A stretch of 64,000 bases of DNA from Candidatus Altimarinota bacterium (GTDB lineage Bacteria; Patescibacteriota; Gracilibacteria; BD1-5; UBA2023). Shown in pieces: positions 20,559 to 32,194 of the stretch. The translations under genes and the position numbers were made by a program. Under the pieces are notes generated by a model, which was not told the DNA's origin, ran no database searches, and saw only the letters and a list, made by a program, of their open reading frames with translations. Numbering within the stretch: the stretch's first letter is position 1; every line of letters begins with the position of its first letter. The stretch is from NCBI GenBank assembly GCA_013268835.1, contig JABFSX010000004.1:186001-250000 (forward strand), read 5' to 3'.

Positions 20559-21827
20559 ATGCTAGAATCCTATCAACAAGAAGTAAAGAGAAAACGCCAA
20601 TCTGCTCGAATATTTTGGCTCATTGTTTTTGTGTGTTCCCTCTTCTTATATTTCTTTTTTCAGGGATATTATCCTGATATACGAGTAGGTATGAGACGAA
20701 TATTTATGGAACCAGGAAATAATAATTTCACCGGATCTACTGATATTATGCGATCATTTGGTATTATCAATGTGCGAACCACTCAACTTGATGCGAACAT
20801 CACTCTTGGAAGTGGAAGTTATGCAAATAATGAAAAACGAATGAGTGATTATGGAAATTATACCATGGATATTCAAAAATCTGGATATATATCGAATCAT
20901 CTCGAATTCACTATTGATCGAGAAAAGCCATACTTTATCGAAAAAGTTTCACTCTTTCCTCGTCCTGAATATAAAAAATTTAATAGTATTGAGGATATTT
21001 TTCCTATGAAAAATGGATGAGTGCTTATGAGGACTGCTAGTGGAATCATTTTTTCTGGTTCAACTTTTTCTGGTAAACTTGTATACACTGCCCCCCTCAA
21101 GTTTATTGGAGATAAATACTTTTCGACTGAAACCTGAGTCCTCATTTGGGAGAACAATTCCTTCGAAAATGGAGACCTATCTATAAAAAACTTTGTACAA
21201 ACCTGCAAAAATGTCGAATGGAAATATGATCTCTTTTATTGCCCAAAAACAAAAAGTCTTCTCACGGAATGAGGAAAATATATGACAGGGATTATTGATA
21301 TCCGAGATTCTCTTATCGAACGGAGTGGATCAGTCATACAGATTGTATCAGGAAATATAGGAAAATCTTGGACCCTCACAGGAGATATCAATCTCCGAAA
21401 AATTAATATTATTGATGATATTCTCTATTTGAATAATTCAGGTTCCCTCATTCCAAAAGATAAAACAAAACAAATCATCCGAACTCCCCTCGAAAATATA
21501 CTTCACATCTCAAAACTCAAGGATGATATGGTATTTATCGGCTCAAAATGATGAGAGCTCCGACTACTTATATGGAGAGCTGGAGAGCCTATAGAAAGAA
21601 TACAAAATATAAAATTCCCAGGACATCTTTCTTATTCAAATATTGAATTTCACTCCATAGAATGAAATATAATCATAAAAACAGCCCGTTGAATCATCCT
21701 CATCTATCGATGAAGTAATGATATACATTGGATTGTGGAAGGAGATATTCTTTCATATTCTGATACAAATGCACTTTATAAAAAAGATAATGAATTTTGG
21801 TCGGTAGATTGGAGTGAGAAGTTATAA
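20559..21827 (+). CDS. membrane-anchored PEGA-like domain protein
   Basis: A 422-residue protein with a membrane helix at residues 17-37 (FWLIVFVCSLFLYFFFQGYY), then an extracellular portion. Residues 40-130 (VRTTQLDANITLGSGSYANN, GNYTMDIQKSGYISNHLEF) look like a PEGA domain, a small beta fold often found in surface proteins. The rest is beta-rich with repeated short strands and about nine TGA-Gly codons. It probably works with the upstream glycosyltransferase at the cell surface. Start ATG 20559 is the first Met before the helix. Confidence 0.75.
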
Positions 21828-21886
21828 GGTTCTGTATTTGCAATCAGTCAAAAAGAGCATACAATAAAATCCTCTTATTTGAACCT

Positions 21887-22660
21887 ATGGAAACTGATAT
21901 TCGGCTCGCAGTACTCATCGATGGAGACAATATTCCATCTGCCTATCTCAAAGAGATGATGGAAGAGATTGCAAAATATGGGAATCCGACGATCAAGCGT
22001 ATCTACGGCGATTGGACTCGCCCAGGACTTGCCAAGTGGAAAGATCTCCTTCTCGAGAATGCTATCACCCCGATCCAACAATATGGATATACGACTGGAA
22101 AAAACTCGACAGATTCAGCGATGATCATCGATGCGATGGATATCCTCTATTCTGAAAAAGTAGATGGATTTTGTATTGTATCGAGTGACTCGGATTTTAC
22201 ACGACTCGCAACCCGACTTCGAGAAGCTGGTATGCGAGTCTATGGTATCGGTGAGAAAAAAACTCCCAAACCATTCATTGTCGCTTGTGATAAGTTCATC
22301 TATATTGAGATACTCCATCCTGTAAAAAAAGAAATCACTAAAAAAGAATCAAAGACAAAGAATAAAGAAAAAGCCCCATCCAATGTCATCATAGATAATC
22401 CTAGCGAAGTGATCGATGTTATAACTCCTGAAGTTATTCGACTCATTTCAAGCACTATCTATGATCTCTCGGGTGATGATGGATGGTCATTTCTTGGAGA
22501 TGTTGGTGCACTCCTTCAGAAAAAGCAACCTAACTTTGATCCTCGAAACTACGGATTCAACAAGCTCACTCCGCTTCTTGCATCTACATGAGTATTTGAT
22601 ATCTCGGAACGTGAATGAGGAAGTAGCAGATACAAGATTATCTATGTGCGAAATAAATAA
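21887..22660 (+). CDS. NYN-domain (LabA/DUF88-type) nuclease with C-terminal OST-HTH-like domain
   Basis: A 257-residue protein. The NYN domain has acidic residues AVLIDGDNIP, NSTDSAMIIDAMD and FCIVSSDSDF, the usual metal-binding Asp set of PIN-like RNases. A Lys-rich linker (residues 150-175) leads to VITPEVIRLI...GWSFLGDVGALLQKKQPNFD...GFNKLTPLL, which matches the OST-HTH/LOTUS RNA-binding domain. Two TGA-Gly near the end. Inferred to cut or process RNA. Confidence 0.88.
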
Positions 22661-22661
22661 T

Positions 22662-22689
22662 AAAAAAAGAGCCGTTCGGCTCTTTTTTT
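22662..22689. terminator. bidirectional terminator
   Basis: AAAAAAAGAGCC / GGCTCTTTTTTT with loop GTTC, between the converging NYN and ABC-2 permease genes. Confidence 0.9.
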
Positions 22690-23461
22690 AGCTCCTGATT
22701 CCCTGACCCTTTGAGAACATATACCAAATAATCATAAAAAATATTGCACAGAATCCAATCAAAACTGAGAATGAAAGGAATGGACTGATATCCGATGTTC
22801 CTTGCATCCCATAGCGGAATCCATCTATCATATATAGTATTGGATTCGCATGAGAGACCATTTGCCAAACGGGTGGGAGCATGGAGATCGAGTAGAATAC
22901 TCCACCGAGGTACGTGAGTGGTGTTAGAACAAAATTCGGTACGATCGAAGTAGAATCAAAGCTGTCTGCAATGAGTCCATTGAGGAGTCAAATGAGTGAA
23001 AAAAGAAGTGAAGTGAGAAAAGCAAATAGAATCGTGAGTCCAATATGTGCAAATGAAAGGTGTGTAAAAAACATCGCCACCACCATTACAATGGCCCCAG
23101 TGAGCATTCCTCGGATAACTCCACCCGTGATGAATCCAGAGATGATTACCCAGTATGGCGTTGGAGAGACGAGGATCTCTTCGATAGTTTTCTGAAACTT
23201 CGCCATATAGAATGATGATACTACATGAGAAAATGAATTCATAATCACGGACATCATCACAAGTCCCGGAACAATAAATTCCATATAAGATAATCCTCCT
23301 ACCACTCCAATTCTAGATCCAATAAACTGTCCAAAGATCACATAATAGAGTGTCGTTGTAATCACAGGAGGCACAATGGTTTGTTTCCAAACTCGAAAAA
23401 ACCGCTTAACTTCTTTGCGTACAATCGTCATATAAGAAACAAAGAGTTGTGATGGATTCAT
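22688..23461 (-). CDS. ABC-2 type transporter permease
   Basis: A 257-residue, six-helix protein starting VRKEVKRFFRVWKQTIVPPV, with the ABC-2 motif EEILVSPTPYWVIISGFITG and the end GGVFYSISMLPPVWQMVSHANP, as in YadH/NodJ exporters. One TGA-Gly (FSLIGLLNGL). Its ATPase is encoded at 24535-25449 on the same strand, separated by an inverted gene. Probably exports a drug, lipid or polysaccharide. Confidence 0.92.
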
Positions 23462-23633
23462 GGAGTTTATAAAATGAAGTAATTGTTACGGATTATAGAA
23501 ATATACTCCGTAATAGCAAAAAATATTTCATACTCTGCTATATCTATATAAAAATAAGTAAATAGAATTCCCATTTGCAAAAGAACGTTTTGAACGTACT
23601 ATCAGTACATATTTTTTATAAAATCAAATTCCT

Positions 23634-24503
23634 ATGGAATCTCAATTCGGTCAAAAAAACAAAGCATCTCTAAAAACACCCCAGAGTGGATTCGGTGGAT
23701 ATATCGGCAAAGCAAAAACTGGCACAAAGAAAACTAAAACCAAATCTCCAAAAGTCAAAGCGACAAAAGTAATCACTAATACGGAAGAGAAAAAATCTCG
23801 AAAGTCTCTGGATCGAATGCCTCAAAAAGAGCATACCAATGATAAAAAGCAATGAAATGACACAATCCCAACTTGGGTGCGAGAATCCAGTGAAAAAAAA
23901 CCAGCTCGAAAGGAATGAGAAGAATCCAAACTCCAATGGAGAAAAGTAACCAAAAAGTCTGAGCGGAGTTTCTCAAAAAATAAAGAGCGAGACTACAATG
24001 GAAGCAAGCCAAGATATGAAGCTGATGACACTATTTCGAGAAAACCATTTGGAAATATCTTTGATAAAAAACAATCTACAGAAGGAACTGAAAGAAAATC
24101 GAGTTGGGATAAGAACTCTGTAAAACCAGGAACTGGATTCGAAAAAAGTAAAACAGGATACAAATGAGTCGGATCAACCTGGGATAAGTCCACAGCTCCT
24201 CGTGTTACCACTCGAAAGTGGGATACCGATGCTGAGAAAATCGCAAAGACAAAAAGCGAATGAAAAGCATGAGGATATAAATGAAAAAAAATATCTTGGG
24301 AAAGAGATGCGAATTCAAAGACGCTAACTCGGGATTTTGATACAAAAAATGCTAAAACATTTCCGAAACCAAGTTATGAGAAAAATACAGCTCCAGCCCA
24401 AAAGTCTCTCGATAAAAAACCAAAATATACTCCCCCAAAACCAACTTGGGAAAAAGAACGTGAAATGATCGATAAGAAAAAACTCATCGATCCAACCAAA
24501 TAA
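23634..24503 (+). CDS. Lys-rich disordered protein, 289 aa
   Basis: Low-complexity and strongly basic throughout (Lys, Arg, Ser, Thr, few hydrophobics), with repeated short patterns such as xPxWxK (KPTWEKER, STWDKSTAP, KISWERD). No signal peptide, helix or domain recognised. TGA is read as Gly at six or more points. It lies in opposite orientation between the two halves of an ABC-2 exporter. Nucleic-acid or cell-wall binding is possible but unproven. Confidence 0.7.
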
Positions 24504-24530
24504 AAAAATGCCTCATTGAGGCATTTTTTT
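24502..24530. terminator. bidirectional terminator
   Basis: AAAAAAATGCCTCA / TGAGGCATTTTTTT, between the basic protein and the ABC ATPase ending at 24535. Confidence 0.9.
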
Positions 24531-24534
24531 ATGA

Positions 24535-25449
24535 TTATTTTCCAGTACTTTTGAGAAAGAATTCTTCGAGTCTTCCACTTTTTGGTTTTACTGATCTGAT
24601 TGTATATCATTCACTTTGCAGGATTTTTATCGCAGCATCGAGGGTTTGTTTTGATGAGATCGTGAGATCAATTGTGGCTTCAATTGCAATCGGATTATAA
24701 TTTTTGAGCATATCTCATTCAAATACCCTATCGATCTCAATATTTACCACTTCATCTTCCATAGATGCGAGGAGTTCTTTTATGGGACCGTATTTCACGA
24801 TGGTTCCACGATCGATAATCGCGATATTTCGACAGAGATTCTCTGCTTCTTCGAGATAATGTGTTGTGAGGATGATTGTCACACCAGAGGCATTAAGCTC
24901 TTTGAGAAACTCATACATACCGAGTCTGAGCTCGATATCAACTCCTGCGGTTGGCTCATCGAGAATGAGGACACTCGGATTATGTACAAGAGCTCGTGCA
25001 ATCATGAGTCGACGCTTCATACCTCCTGAGAGAGTACGTGATGCAACATCTCGTTTTTCCCAGAGACCGAGTGCCTTGAGATATTTCTCAACATTTGGTT
25101 TCGCTTTTTCTGGACTGATGCCGTAGTATCCTGCCTGAGCAAGTACGATATCGTATACCTTTTCGAAAATACCAAAATTGAATTCCTGTGGAACTACCCC
25201 TACTCCAAGTCTGGCCTCAGCACCAGAATCATCGAGATCGTATCCATCGATAATCACTTGTCCACTCGTCTTATTCACGAGTCATGAGATGATTCCGATT
25301 GTTGTCGATTTTCCAGCTCCATTTGGACCAAGGAGTGCAAAAAAATCTCATTTTTCAATCTCAAATGATACTCATTTGAGTGCTTCAGTTCCCTTTGGAT
25401 AGGTTTTTCTGAGGTCGGTAATCTGGAGAGCAAGTTGCTTTTTTTTCAT
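24535..25449 (-). CDS. ABC-2 type transporter ATP-binding protein
   Basis: A 304-residue ATPase: ALLGPNGAGKSTTIGIISG (Walker A), VVPQEFNFGIFEKV, signature LSGGMKRRLMIARALVHNP, Walker B VLILDEPTAGVD, H-loop TTHYLEEAE. Five TGA-Gly codons, two ahead of the P-loop and one right after (IISG). The C-terminal 80 residues form the extra domain typical of CcmA/NatA-like exporters. Partner of the permease at 22688-23461. Confidence 0.92.
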
Positions 25450-25489
25450 AGAAATGTATTGTACTCGTTTTTCTTTTTATTAAAATTTT

Positions 25490-26011
25490 TTATACAGCAT
25501 TTGGAACAAATGGAATCAATGATCCATCCATATAGTCCCCTTTTCAGACCTCGAACCCATGCTGACGAAGGATATCATATGCTGTAACGACATGGAAAAA
25601 GAAATTCGGAAGGCCATACCCAATCACATAATCGGCACCTACCATATGAACATCCTTGAAGTATGGAAAATGTGCCTCAGCCGTAGCTGCATCAGCAAAA
25701 TCATCTTCTGTAAATGTTGCAAGATAGTCGATAGTTTTCTGGAGTCGTGCTTGGAGCGCTGCGAGCGTTGTCTCAGTATCTTCATACTGTGGGATTTCTC
25801 TATGTGCGAGTCGTGATGCCATACCCTTGGCATTATCTGTGGCTATCTGGATCTGCTTTACGAGCGGAAACATATCTGCAATAAGACGATAGTCGAGAAT
25901 AGTAGCATCATCAATTCCCTTTTCTTTTGCTTGTGTCCCAACCTTGATGAGGAGTGAGAGGAGTGCCTTAAGGCGGAGTGTTGGGAGAGTAATAGTGGTT
26001 TGATAAAACAT
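25490..26011 (-). CDS. DUF1993 family protein
   Basis: A 173-residue helical protein of usual family length. Family-like stretches are the start TLRLKALLSLLIKVGTQAK, ADMFPLVKQIQIATDNAKGM, and the end GLPNFFFHVVTAYDILRQHG followed by KGDYMDG. This is a DinB-like four-helix bundle family of unknown function. One TGA-Gly near the end. Confidence 0.85.
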
Positions 26012-26031
26012 ATTTTAGTGTAAAAAATAAA

Positions 26032-26047
26032 GTTATAGAACTATAAC
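26032..26047. promoter_or_regulatory. palindrome upstream of the DUF1993 gene
   Basis: GTTATAG-AA-CTATAAC, 21 bases upstream of ATG 26011. The position and symmetry suit an operator, but no regulator is identified. Confidence 0.35.
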
Positions 26048-26297
26048 CAGATACGTGCGAAAGTAAACAGATTTTGCAGAATAATTTTTCCAATCTTAAA
26101 ACCAAACCCGTAGTGATACTAGAGTAGTAGTCAAAAAATATAGAAATATTTTCAAGGTCCAACTTCAAAATAGAAAAAATATAAACAAATCTCACAAATC
26201 CGAAAAAAATCTCGAATATACCCTATGACAGTACAGTATTTGCGAAAAACACATATTTATGGTACTATTTTTGTAATAATTTTTTAATACACCTACA

Positions 26298-28001
26298 ATG
26301 GAACCAATATCTGAAAAGCCTCAGACGGAAGACCAATTTCAACCCCTATCAGCACAAACTGATGGAATTATTGGAAATAATACAATAAACACTCCAAATA
26401 CGATAAAAATAGGATTATATATATTTTTATGAATTATTATTTTTCTGAGTGTGGCACTCGGATATGCGGCATATACATATAAAGGAATTCCGAAAGAAAT
26501 ATCTAATAATGAAACACTTAGCACCCTCTCTAAGAGTATATTTGGACAACAACCAATAAGCCAAACAAGAGAAAGTACAAATACAATAAATACTTCTGAT
26601 TCTGAAAAATGAACTGAGATGATTGTAGTTAATGCAGAGAGTTGAATTGAATGAACTCTACCAGATTCTGAAACCTGAACTGAGACAAATCTCATACAGG
26701 GAGAAAATATGACTGAAGCAAGTTCTACTCCAGAAAATCAAGAAACACTCACTGCATCAAGAAATCAAGACTATCCTGGAATGGCATCTCAAGAAGTAAT
26801 AGTTCCAGATATCTGTACTGATGGGAGCTGTAACAATGGTTGTTGACCAACTGAATATTGGAATGGAACAGCATGTTTGGAATCTTGAAAATATAAAACA
26901 CATGCCACACAATGTGTAACTAATACTGCTACCAATCTCCCTACTGGATATTTTGTTACACACTTTCTCTGGGATTCTGGAAATTGTGCAGGAGATGACT
27001 ACAATATATCAGGTCATTCCAATATGGAATGAATACATGCTAACAATAAGTGTCAATCTTGAGAGATGATCTGTAAAAAACAATATTCCGATAGCTGTAT
27101 ACTCAGTGCTGGAATATGTACTTGCTACGATCCAAAAATCCCATCCATAGAACAACTCTCAACAACCGAAAGTGTTGTATTTGCAGCAGGAGGATCTCAA
27201 GGAATAGAGACAAAATATCAGATTGATGATGGTGGCTATTTTGCAAAAATATATACCGTAAAAGTAAACTATACAGAAAAACCTGTCGTACTCGTCCTCG
27301 GCTCCTACAATCCAGGAATCTGGAACATCTCAGTATCTGAAGGTACCAAGATTAGCAAGATTATACTCGGTTGATATTATGGACAGAAGGTCGCCAGTAT
27401 CTCAAAAAACATCCCAATAGAAGAACATATCTACCAATACAAAAAAACAAATGATTACTTCTATATTTCACAGTGAGAAACAACAAAAAGCTCTCTCAAA
27501 AAATGGGGAAATATCCAATCAATATCGTATGAGAACAATGGAGAAATCCTTATCGGAAATCCTCCAAGTCAAAATATCAAATGGATAATCCAAGATCCTG
27601 AAAATACTCCAGAAAAATACTATAATAAGTGAGATAATCTTGCAGGAGAGGCAGGACTCGAGCTTCTAGTTCAAAAAGGAATACTCAGGGTCGCAACTCA
27701 AGAAGATGCAAAAAAATGGTTCGAAGAACTCACGAAAAATCCTTCAAGTTATTTTTCTAAAAAAGAATGATACCCTATCACTGATCCTGATGACCTTGCC
27801 CTATTACGGAATAAATATACCCCACAATGATGAAGTAACTACTATGTAGCACTAAAAGATTTTACACTTCCAGGTGGAATGTATTGGAAATTCTCCTTCT
27901 ATGTACCGAAATGAATAACAATACGTTGAGATATATCAAATGGCTCAATCTATGACTACAATACTATGGAATGCCGGTGATCATGCATAGGAACTCGTTA
28001 A
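26298..28001 (+). CDS. membrane-anchored Cys-rich surface protein, 567 aa
   Basis: One membrane helix at about residues 37-58 (IGLYIFLGIIIFLSVALGYA) after a short cytoplasmic tail, then a Ser/Thr/Glu-rich stalk to about residue 160, and a Cys-rich segment (CTDGSCNNGCG, CKKQYSDSC, AGICTCYD). A beta-rich C-terminal region follows. About 20 TGA-Gly codons. Type II surface topology is inferred. No known domain recognised. Confidence 0.75.
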
Positions 28002-28002
28002 T

Positions 28003-28034
28003 AAAATAATCCCTCAAATGAGGGATTATTTTAT
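28003..28034. terminator. bidirectional terminator
   Basis: AATAATCCCTC / GAGGGATTATT with A and T tails, between the converging genes ending 28001 and 28050. Confidence 0.88.
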
Positions 28035-28049
28035 ATTTATAAATATTAA

Positions 28050-28487
28050 TTAACTTAATTGTTCATGTACTCTTTGGGTAATTTCTCACAGAAATCCCCA
28101 TTGGTCTTTTTCTCCCATTCCTAGGTGAGAATTACGATCGATAAACTCTTCTCCAATAAGGTATTCTTCCTGATTTTCTATAAGAACAAAGAGTTTTTCT
28201 AGCTGAGAAATATACCATGGATTATCTAGTTCTATCCTATTCGATTCTCGATGGTATTCAAGAACTGAATAAGCAAGAAGAAGTCACTGAAAATATGCAA
28301 CTCCATTTTTTCCATTTCATGAAATAGATTCCAGGATAAATTGTTCAACTCTTTCATCTAGGCTCTGAGATGATTCAAATACCTCAAATTCCAAATATAT
28401 CTCTGGAGTTTTTCGGCTTATTTCTTGTAATAATCCTGAATGATCTATATTGGATCAGCCCGTATGATGTGTAACCTTGTGAGACAT
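28050..28487 (-). CDS. hypothetical protein, 145 aa
   Basis: ATG 28487 to TAA 28050 with three TGA-Gly. Acidic helical protein (LDERVEQFILESIS, NPWYISQLEKLFVLIE). The start is 13 bases after the stop of the upstream gene (28500-29402), so the two are co-transcribed. No recognised domain. Confidence 0.6.
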
Positions 28488-28499
28488 ATATCGTATAAA

Positions 28500-29402
28500 T
28501 TAATGAGATGGGAATAATTTTTTATATTGTGCGACCGTCCTTACCTTGCTTTCTCTATTATGAGCATCATCTCGGAAAAAGTACACTTTCCAGCTATCAT
28601 CAATTCCAAGAGCCCTCTTCTCTGATATAACCCACATCAGAAATTCTCCGATACTAATATCAGATCACTTTATCATAGATCCAATATATATCGAATTCAT
28701 CTGCTGAGATGAGGATTCCTCATTATTGAATTTTCTGAGTTCACACTGCAATCAAACCCTTGTATCTCAAGGATTTGATATATTCAAAATATATACCGGA
28801 TTATTCATGTAATTATATCCCATCTTATATATACCACAATTTCCATCAAATAAAGGGGTATTATCGAGTTTCAATTTCTGACTCTCTAAAAAAGAAAATG
28901 GTTCTTTTTTAGATCATCCAAGCACCTGAATGAGTTGTTTGGAATATATCTCAAATTCATTTCTATTATCTGATTGAGCTATAACCTCTTGCTGGGAAAG
29001 TATTCCATTGGTACGAAGTTCCAAAAGTGAGATTCATGAAAATTCTGGAAATTTACCCTCAGCTGTTATCCCATATCGAACCGTGAAAAATTCAGTTCCA
29101 TCATCTAGTATTGATGTAGATACTACTGATATATAGGTATCTTGTTTTATTTTTAGAAGTAGTGGAACATCTCTCATTTGACGAATTGCATCGATAGTTA
29201 CACTTGTGATTGCCATAGAAGAAACTGATTCTAATTCATCATTCATAAGAATACGATCAATCTTCTCATCATTCTCTTGTATAACTCATTGAGATTTATT
29301 TTTCGCTCAGATATTTCCCTCTACAATCCCATTCGATACTGAATCAGTCGAATTATAAAAACAAGGAATTTTTTGGAATGTATGAAAAGAGAAAAATTGC
29401 AT
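28500..29402 (-). CDS. hypothetical protein, 300 aa
   Basis: ATG 29402 to TAA 28500 with about eight TGA-Gly codons. The middle has beta-rich segments (LLKIKQDTYISVVSTSI, FFTVRYGITAEGKFPEFS) and NYMNNPVYILNIS. No signal peptide or membrane helix. It is followed closely by the 145-residue gene; both products may act together. Function unknown. Confidence 0.65.
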
Positions 29403-29514
29403 CCTATCTATTAATAGAATACTATTCTATCACAATAAAAGCAGAGAAGCAAAAATCTAAAAAGTAAGATTCATAAATCAAACGAAATTATCCAAATTAT
29501 ACTTAGATAAAAAA

Positions 29515-29545
29515 TTGACAATTATATTATATTTATTAATATAAT
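29515..29545 (+). promoter_or_regulatory. promoter of the small membrane protein
   Basis: TTGACA (29515-29520) and TATAAT (29540-29545) with a 19-bp AT-rich spacer. It predicts a leader of about 95 bases containing TCTCAT/ATGAGA pairing around 29592-29626 before the ribosome site. Confidence 0.65.
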
Positions 29546-29645
29546 TTTACTCGACCGTATCAGGTTCAACTCTGTGTACGTACTGTTTGATTTCTCATAC
29601 TTATCCTATTTGGATCGAAGATGAGAGAAAGTCTAAGGCTTGAAA

Positions 29646-29834
29646 ATGAAAGATGTAGCAGTAGCAACGTTCTTGTTGTTGATTAGCATTTCACTTCCAG
29701 AATCTTTTTTCATGGCAGTAGTAAACCTTTGGGAACATCATCCCTTCTGGTTTGCTTTCATTGGATATTGGACCATAGTAGGAATCCTCCTATGGTTTAG
29801 TGCCAAGAATAATTTCAAGGAAATTTACGACTAA
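29646..29834 (+). CDS. small two-helix membrane protein, 62 aa
   Basis: Two hydrophobic helices (VAVATFLLLISISL and FWFAFIGYWTIVGILLWF) joined by a short loop, ending KNNFKEIYD. A clear Shine-Dalgarno TAAGG (29634-29638) lies 7 bases before ATG 29646, rare here. It has no TGA codon and uses TTG for Leu, unlike most neighbours, so it may be acquired. Function unknown. Confidence 0.7.
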   Translation: MKDVAVATFLLLISISLPESFFMAVVNLWEHHPFWFAFIGYWTIVGILLWFSAKNNFKEIYD

Positions 29835-29867
29835 AAACACTAAAATTGTGTCGTAAAATTTTAGTAC

Positions 29868-29894
29868 AAAAGCTCCCCATTCGGGAGCTTTTTT
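29868..29894. terminator. bidirectional terminator
   Basis: AAAAGCTCCC / GGGAGCTTTTTT, between the small membrane protein and the helicase gene ending at 29902. A second inverted repeat ACTAAAATT/AATTTTAGT lies just upstream. Confidence 0.88.
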
Positions 29895-29901
29895 CAAACA
29901 A

Positions 29902-31644
29902 CTAAAGTCACTCACTTTCATAGAGCATTGCAGCCTCGATATTGGTTCGATCTTTTTGAGATAAAAAGAGGCGAGCTATACGAAGTTCGTCGTATGTATA
30001 ATCTTCATCATGAAGACTTGCAAGAAATTCTCTCACTGGAGAGAGTGAAAGGGTGCCAATCTCGACAAATGCTGCATGGATATCACGAATCCGATCTGAA
30101 TCAGCAGGAAGATATGGAGTGAGATCGATTTCTTTCCCTTCTTCTTTGAGTTTTTCGATATGAGAAAATATAGTTGAGAGCTTGATTCCTCGAATCTCTG
30201 CAATATCTTCCAGAGATTTTCCAGCCTGGAGAAATGCGTATGTCTCTTCATGTGTAGAAACCTTTGGACGCTTTGGATCGATAAATTCGAGATCAATTTT
30301 CTGAAGAATACCACCCAATCGTTTGATGGTTAATTCTATTTTTTCTTGCTTTTCTATTTCAGTGATGAGACCAAGACGCTCTATTACTTTTTCTGATGTG
30401 GCTCGGAGCACTTCATCATAATCCCGAACTCTGGAGTCTATCTGAAGTGCTGTTGTATTGTATCAACGAAGAACGAGTCATTCGAGAGAACGAACTCGAG
30501 AGAGTGCTACATATCCTTGCCCCCGAACGAATGCATCTGAAAGATCCATCACGGCTGTATCAAGTGTCATTCCTTGTGACTTATGGACGGTAATAGCCCA
30601 AGCGAGACGAAGTGGAATCTGCACAATTGTCGCCTTGATTTTTCCATTTTCTTCGATCGACCAATCCATATGGTCAGCAATAATCCGAGTTCCATCCTGG
30701 AGCTCTACAATCGGCAGAGACTCATACCTTCCGACCACGTGGCCAATAGATCCATTCACGTATCCCGCTTCAAAATTATTCTTCACAAACATCACTCGGG
30801 CTCATTTTTTGAGAACGAGTGTATCTGGTGCAAGACATCATTTTTTGAGAGCTTCTACGAGTTTTTCAGCTCACTTGGATTGCATCTCGAATACGAATGT
30901 ATCATCTCTAATCTGATTGAGTCTATCAGAATTGTAGGTATCAACCGAGATATTTCGAGTAAAAAGTTCTGTATGATCCTCCGTTGTAACAGGGATATTG
31001 CGTGAAACGAGCAATTGATGTGACTGTTCACTGATTTCACCAGCCCGAATCTCATTCAAGATCTGCAATAATGGATCTTCTGGAGAGTAGAGTTCATCTC
31101 CTATTTTTTCTCCTACTTGTCGATACTGTATCGTGAGTACACAGATCGCAAGACGAAATGTTCTCCAAGCAGAATTCTCAAATGCAAATTCTATATCGAT
31201 CCCTCGTGAAACCGGTGGCAACTGGAAAAAATCTCCAACAAGTACTACCTGAATCCCCCCAAAAGGTTCCTGTGAAAATCGAGTCGATCGAAGAAGTCGA
31301 TCGAGATTTGCAAGAAAAGCACCAGAGAGCATCGATATCTCATCGATAATCAGAATATTCGTCTTTGCAAATCGTTTTGCCAGATATTCCCGTGAAACAA
31401 TCGTATCAATATCCTCATCAGTAAGAGTATCTCTTATCCCCATTCCACTCCAAGAGTGGATCGTCATACCTCCGATATGAGTAGCTGCTATCCCTGTTGA
31501 TGCAGTTACTGCAACAACAATCCCATGCTCACGAGCATGTCTGATAAATCGGTTGATAAGATATGTTTTTCCTGTTCCAGCTGCACCAGTCAAGAATACA
31601 TTGTGCCCCATTGCAAGTATGTCGAAAGCCTGATCTTGAGTCAT
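29902..31644 (-). CDS. PIF1-like DNA helicase with C-terminal helix-turn-helix
   Basis: A 580-residue superfamily 1B helicase: [18 protein letters not shown] (Walker A), [26 protein letters not shown] (Walker B), [10 protein letters not shown], and the C-terminal [15 protein letters not shown] with [13 protein letters not shown], all PIF1/RecD motifs. A RecQ-like HTH_40 domain lies at the end ([20 protein letters not shown]). About five TGA-Gly. ATG 31644 starts [18 protein letters not shown]; the upstream TTG is a less likely start. Resolves or unwinds DNA structures. Confidence 0.92.
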
Positions 31645-31739
31645 GCCGGTAGTATATCCAAAGATCAGAAAAGACAATAAAAAAAATCTTCCAAGAAGGA
31701 AGAAATTTTTAAATAATTATACACTCTAAATAATACTTA

Positions 31740-32135
31740 TTATACCTTTGGATCAACAAGAGCAATAATTGATGCTCTAGTACTTGTTAAATTCCCTGAA
31801 GTATTTTTTCTCTGTCTTTCCATATGATCATTCAGATCACGAATTTTTTTCGAAGCAAGTTTTATGAATTCCTTAAACCATGCTGGAATAACATCACAAT
31901 TTCCTGGTCTCTCAAACTCATATCCATCTAAAAATGCATCCAACACTACCGTTGCACCTCATGAATTTCATGCCCTTAAAAGAGGATCAAGCCGATGGAA
32001 CATTTTTTCCATAAGATCGAAACCTTTTTTATTTTCAGTAATCAATCTTCCAAATGTTGCAACTAACAACATATCACTCATTCCAAATTCCTCATATCAA
32101 TGAGCATCGGCTGACCCTTTGATTGCAGATAACAT
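31740..32135 (-). CDS. hypothetical protein, 131 aa
   Basis: ATG 32135 to TAA 31740 with four TGA-Gly. Helical; contains MSDMLLVATFGRLITENKKG and CDVIPAWFKEFIKLASKKIR. No recognised domain. It sits between the helicase and the delta-60 gene on the same strand. Confidence 0.6.
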
Positions 32136-32194
32136 AGTATATTAAATTAATAAGATGTTATTATACTATAATAGTAGTTATGTCAATATATATT

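Noticed and set aside
29550-29640. A tRNA-like T-loop (GGTTCAACT) in the leader of the small membrane gene.
   Set aside because: No acceptor or anticodon stems can be formed around it.
29902-31644. The PIF1-like helicase as a defence or Helitron-type gene.
   Set aside because: It has an ordinary PIF1/RecD layout with an HTH_40 end common in bacteria and no mobile-element signs around it.
31645-31677. A TTG start for the helicase giving 11 extra residues.
   Set aside because: ATG 31644 gives the normal helicase N-terminus directly before the P-loop region.
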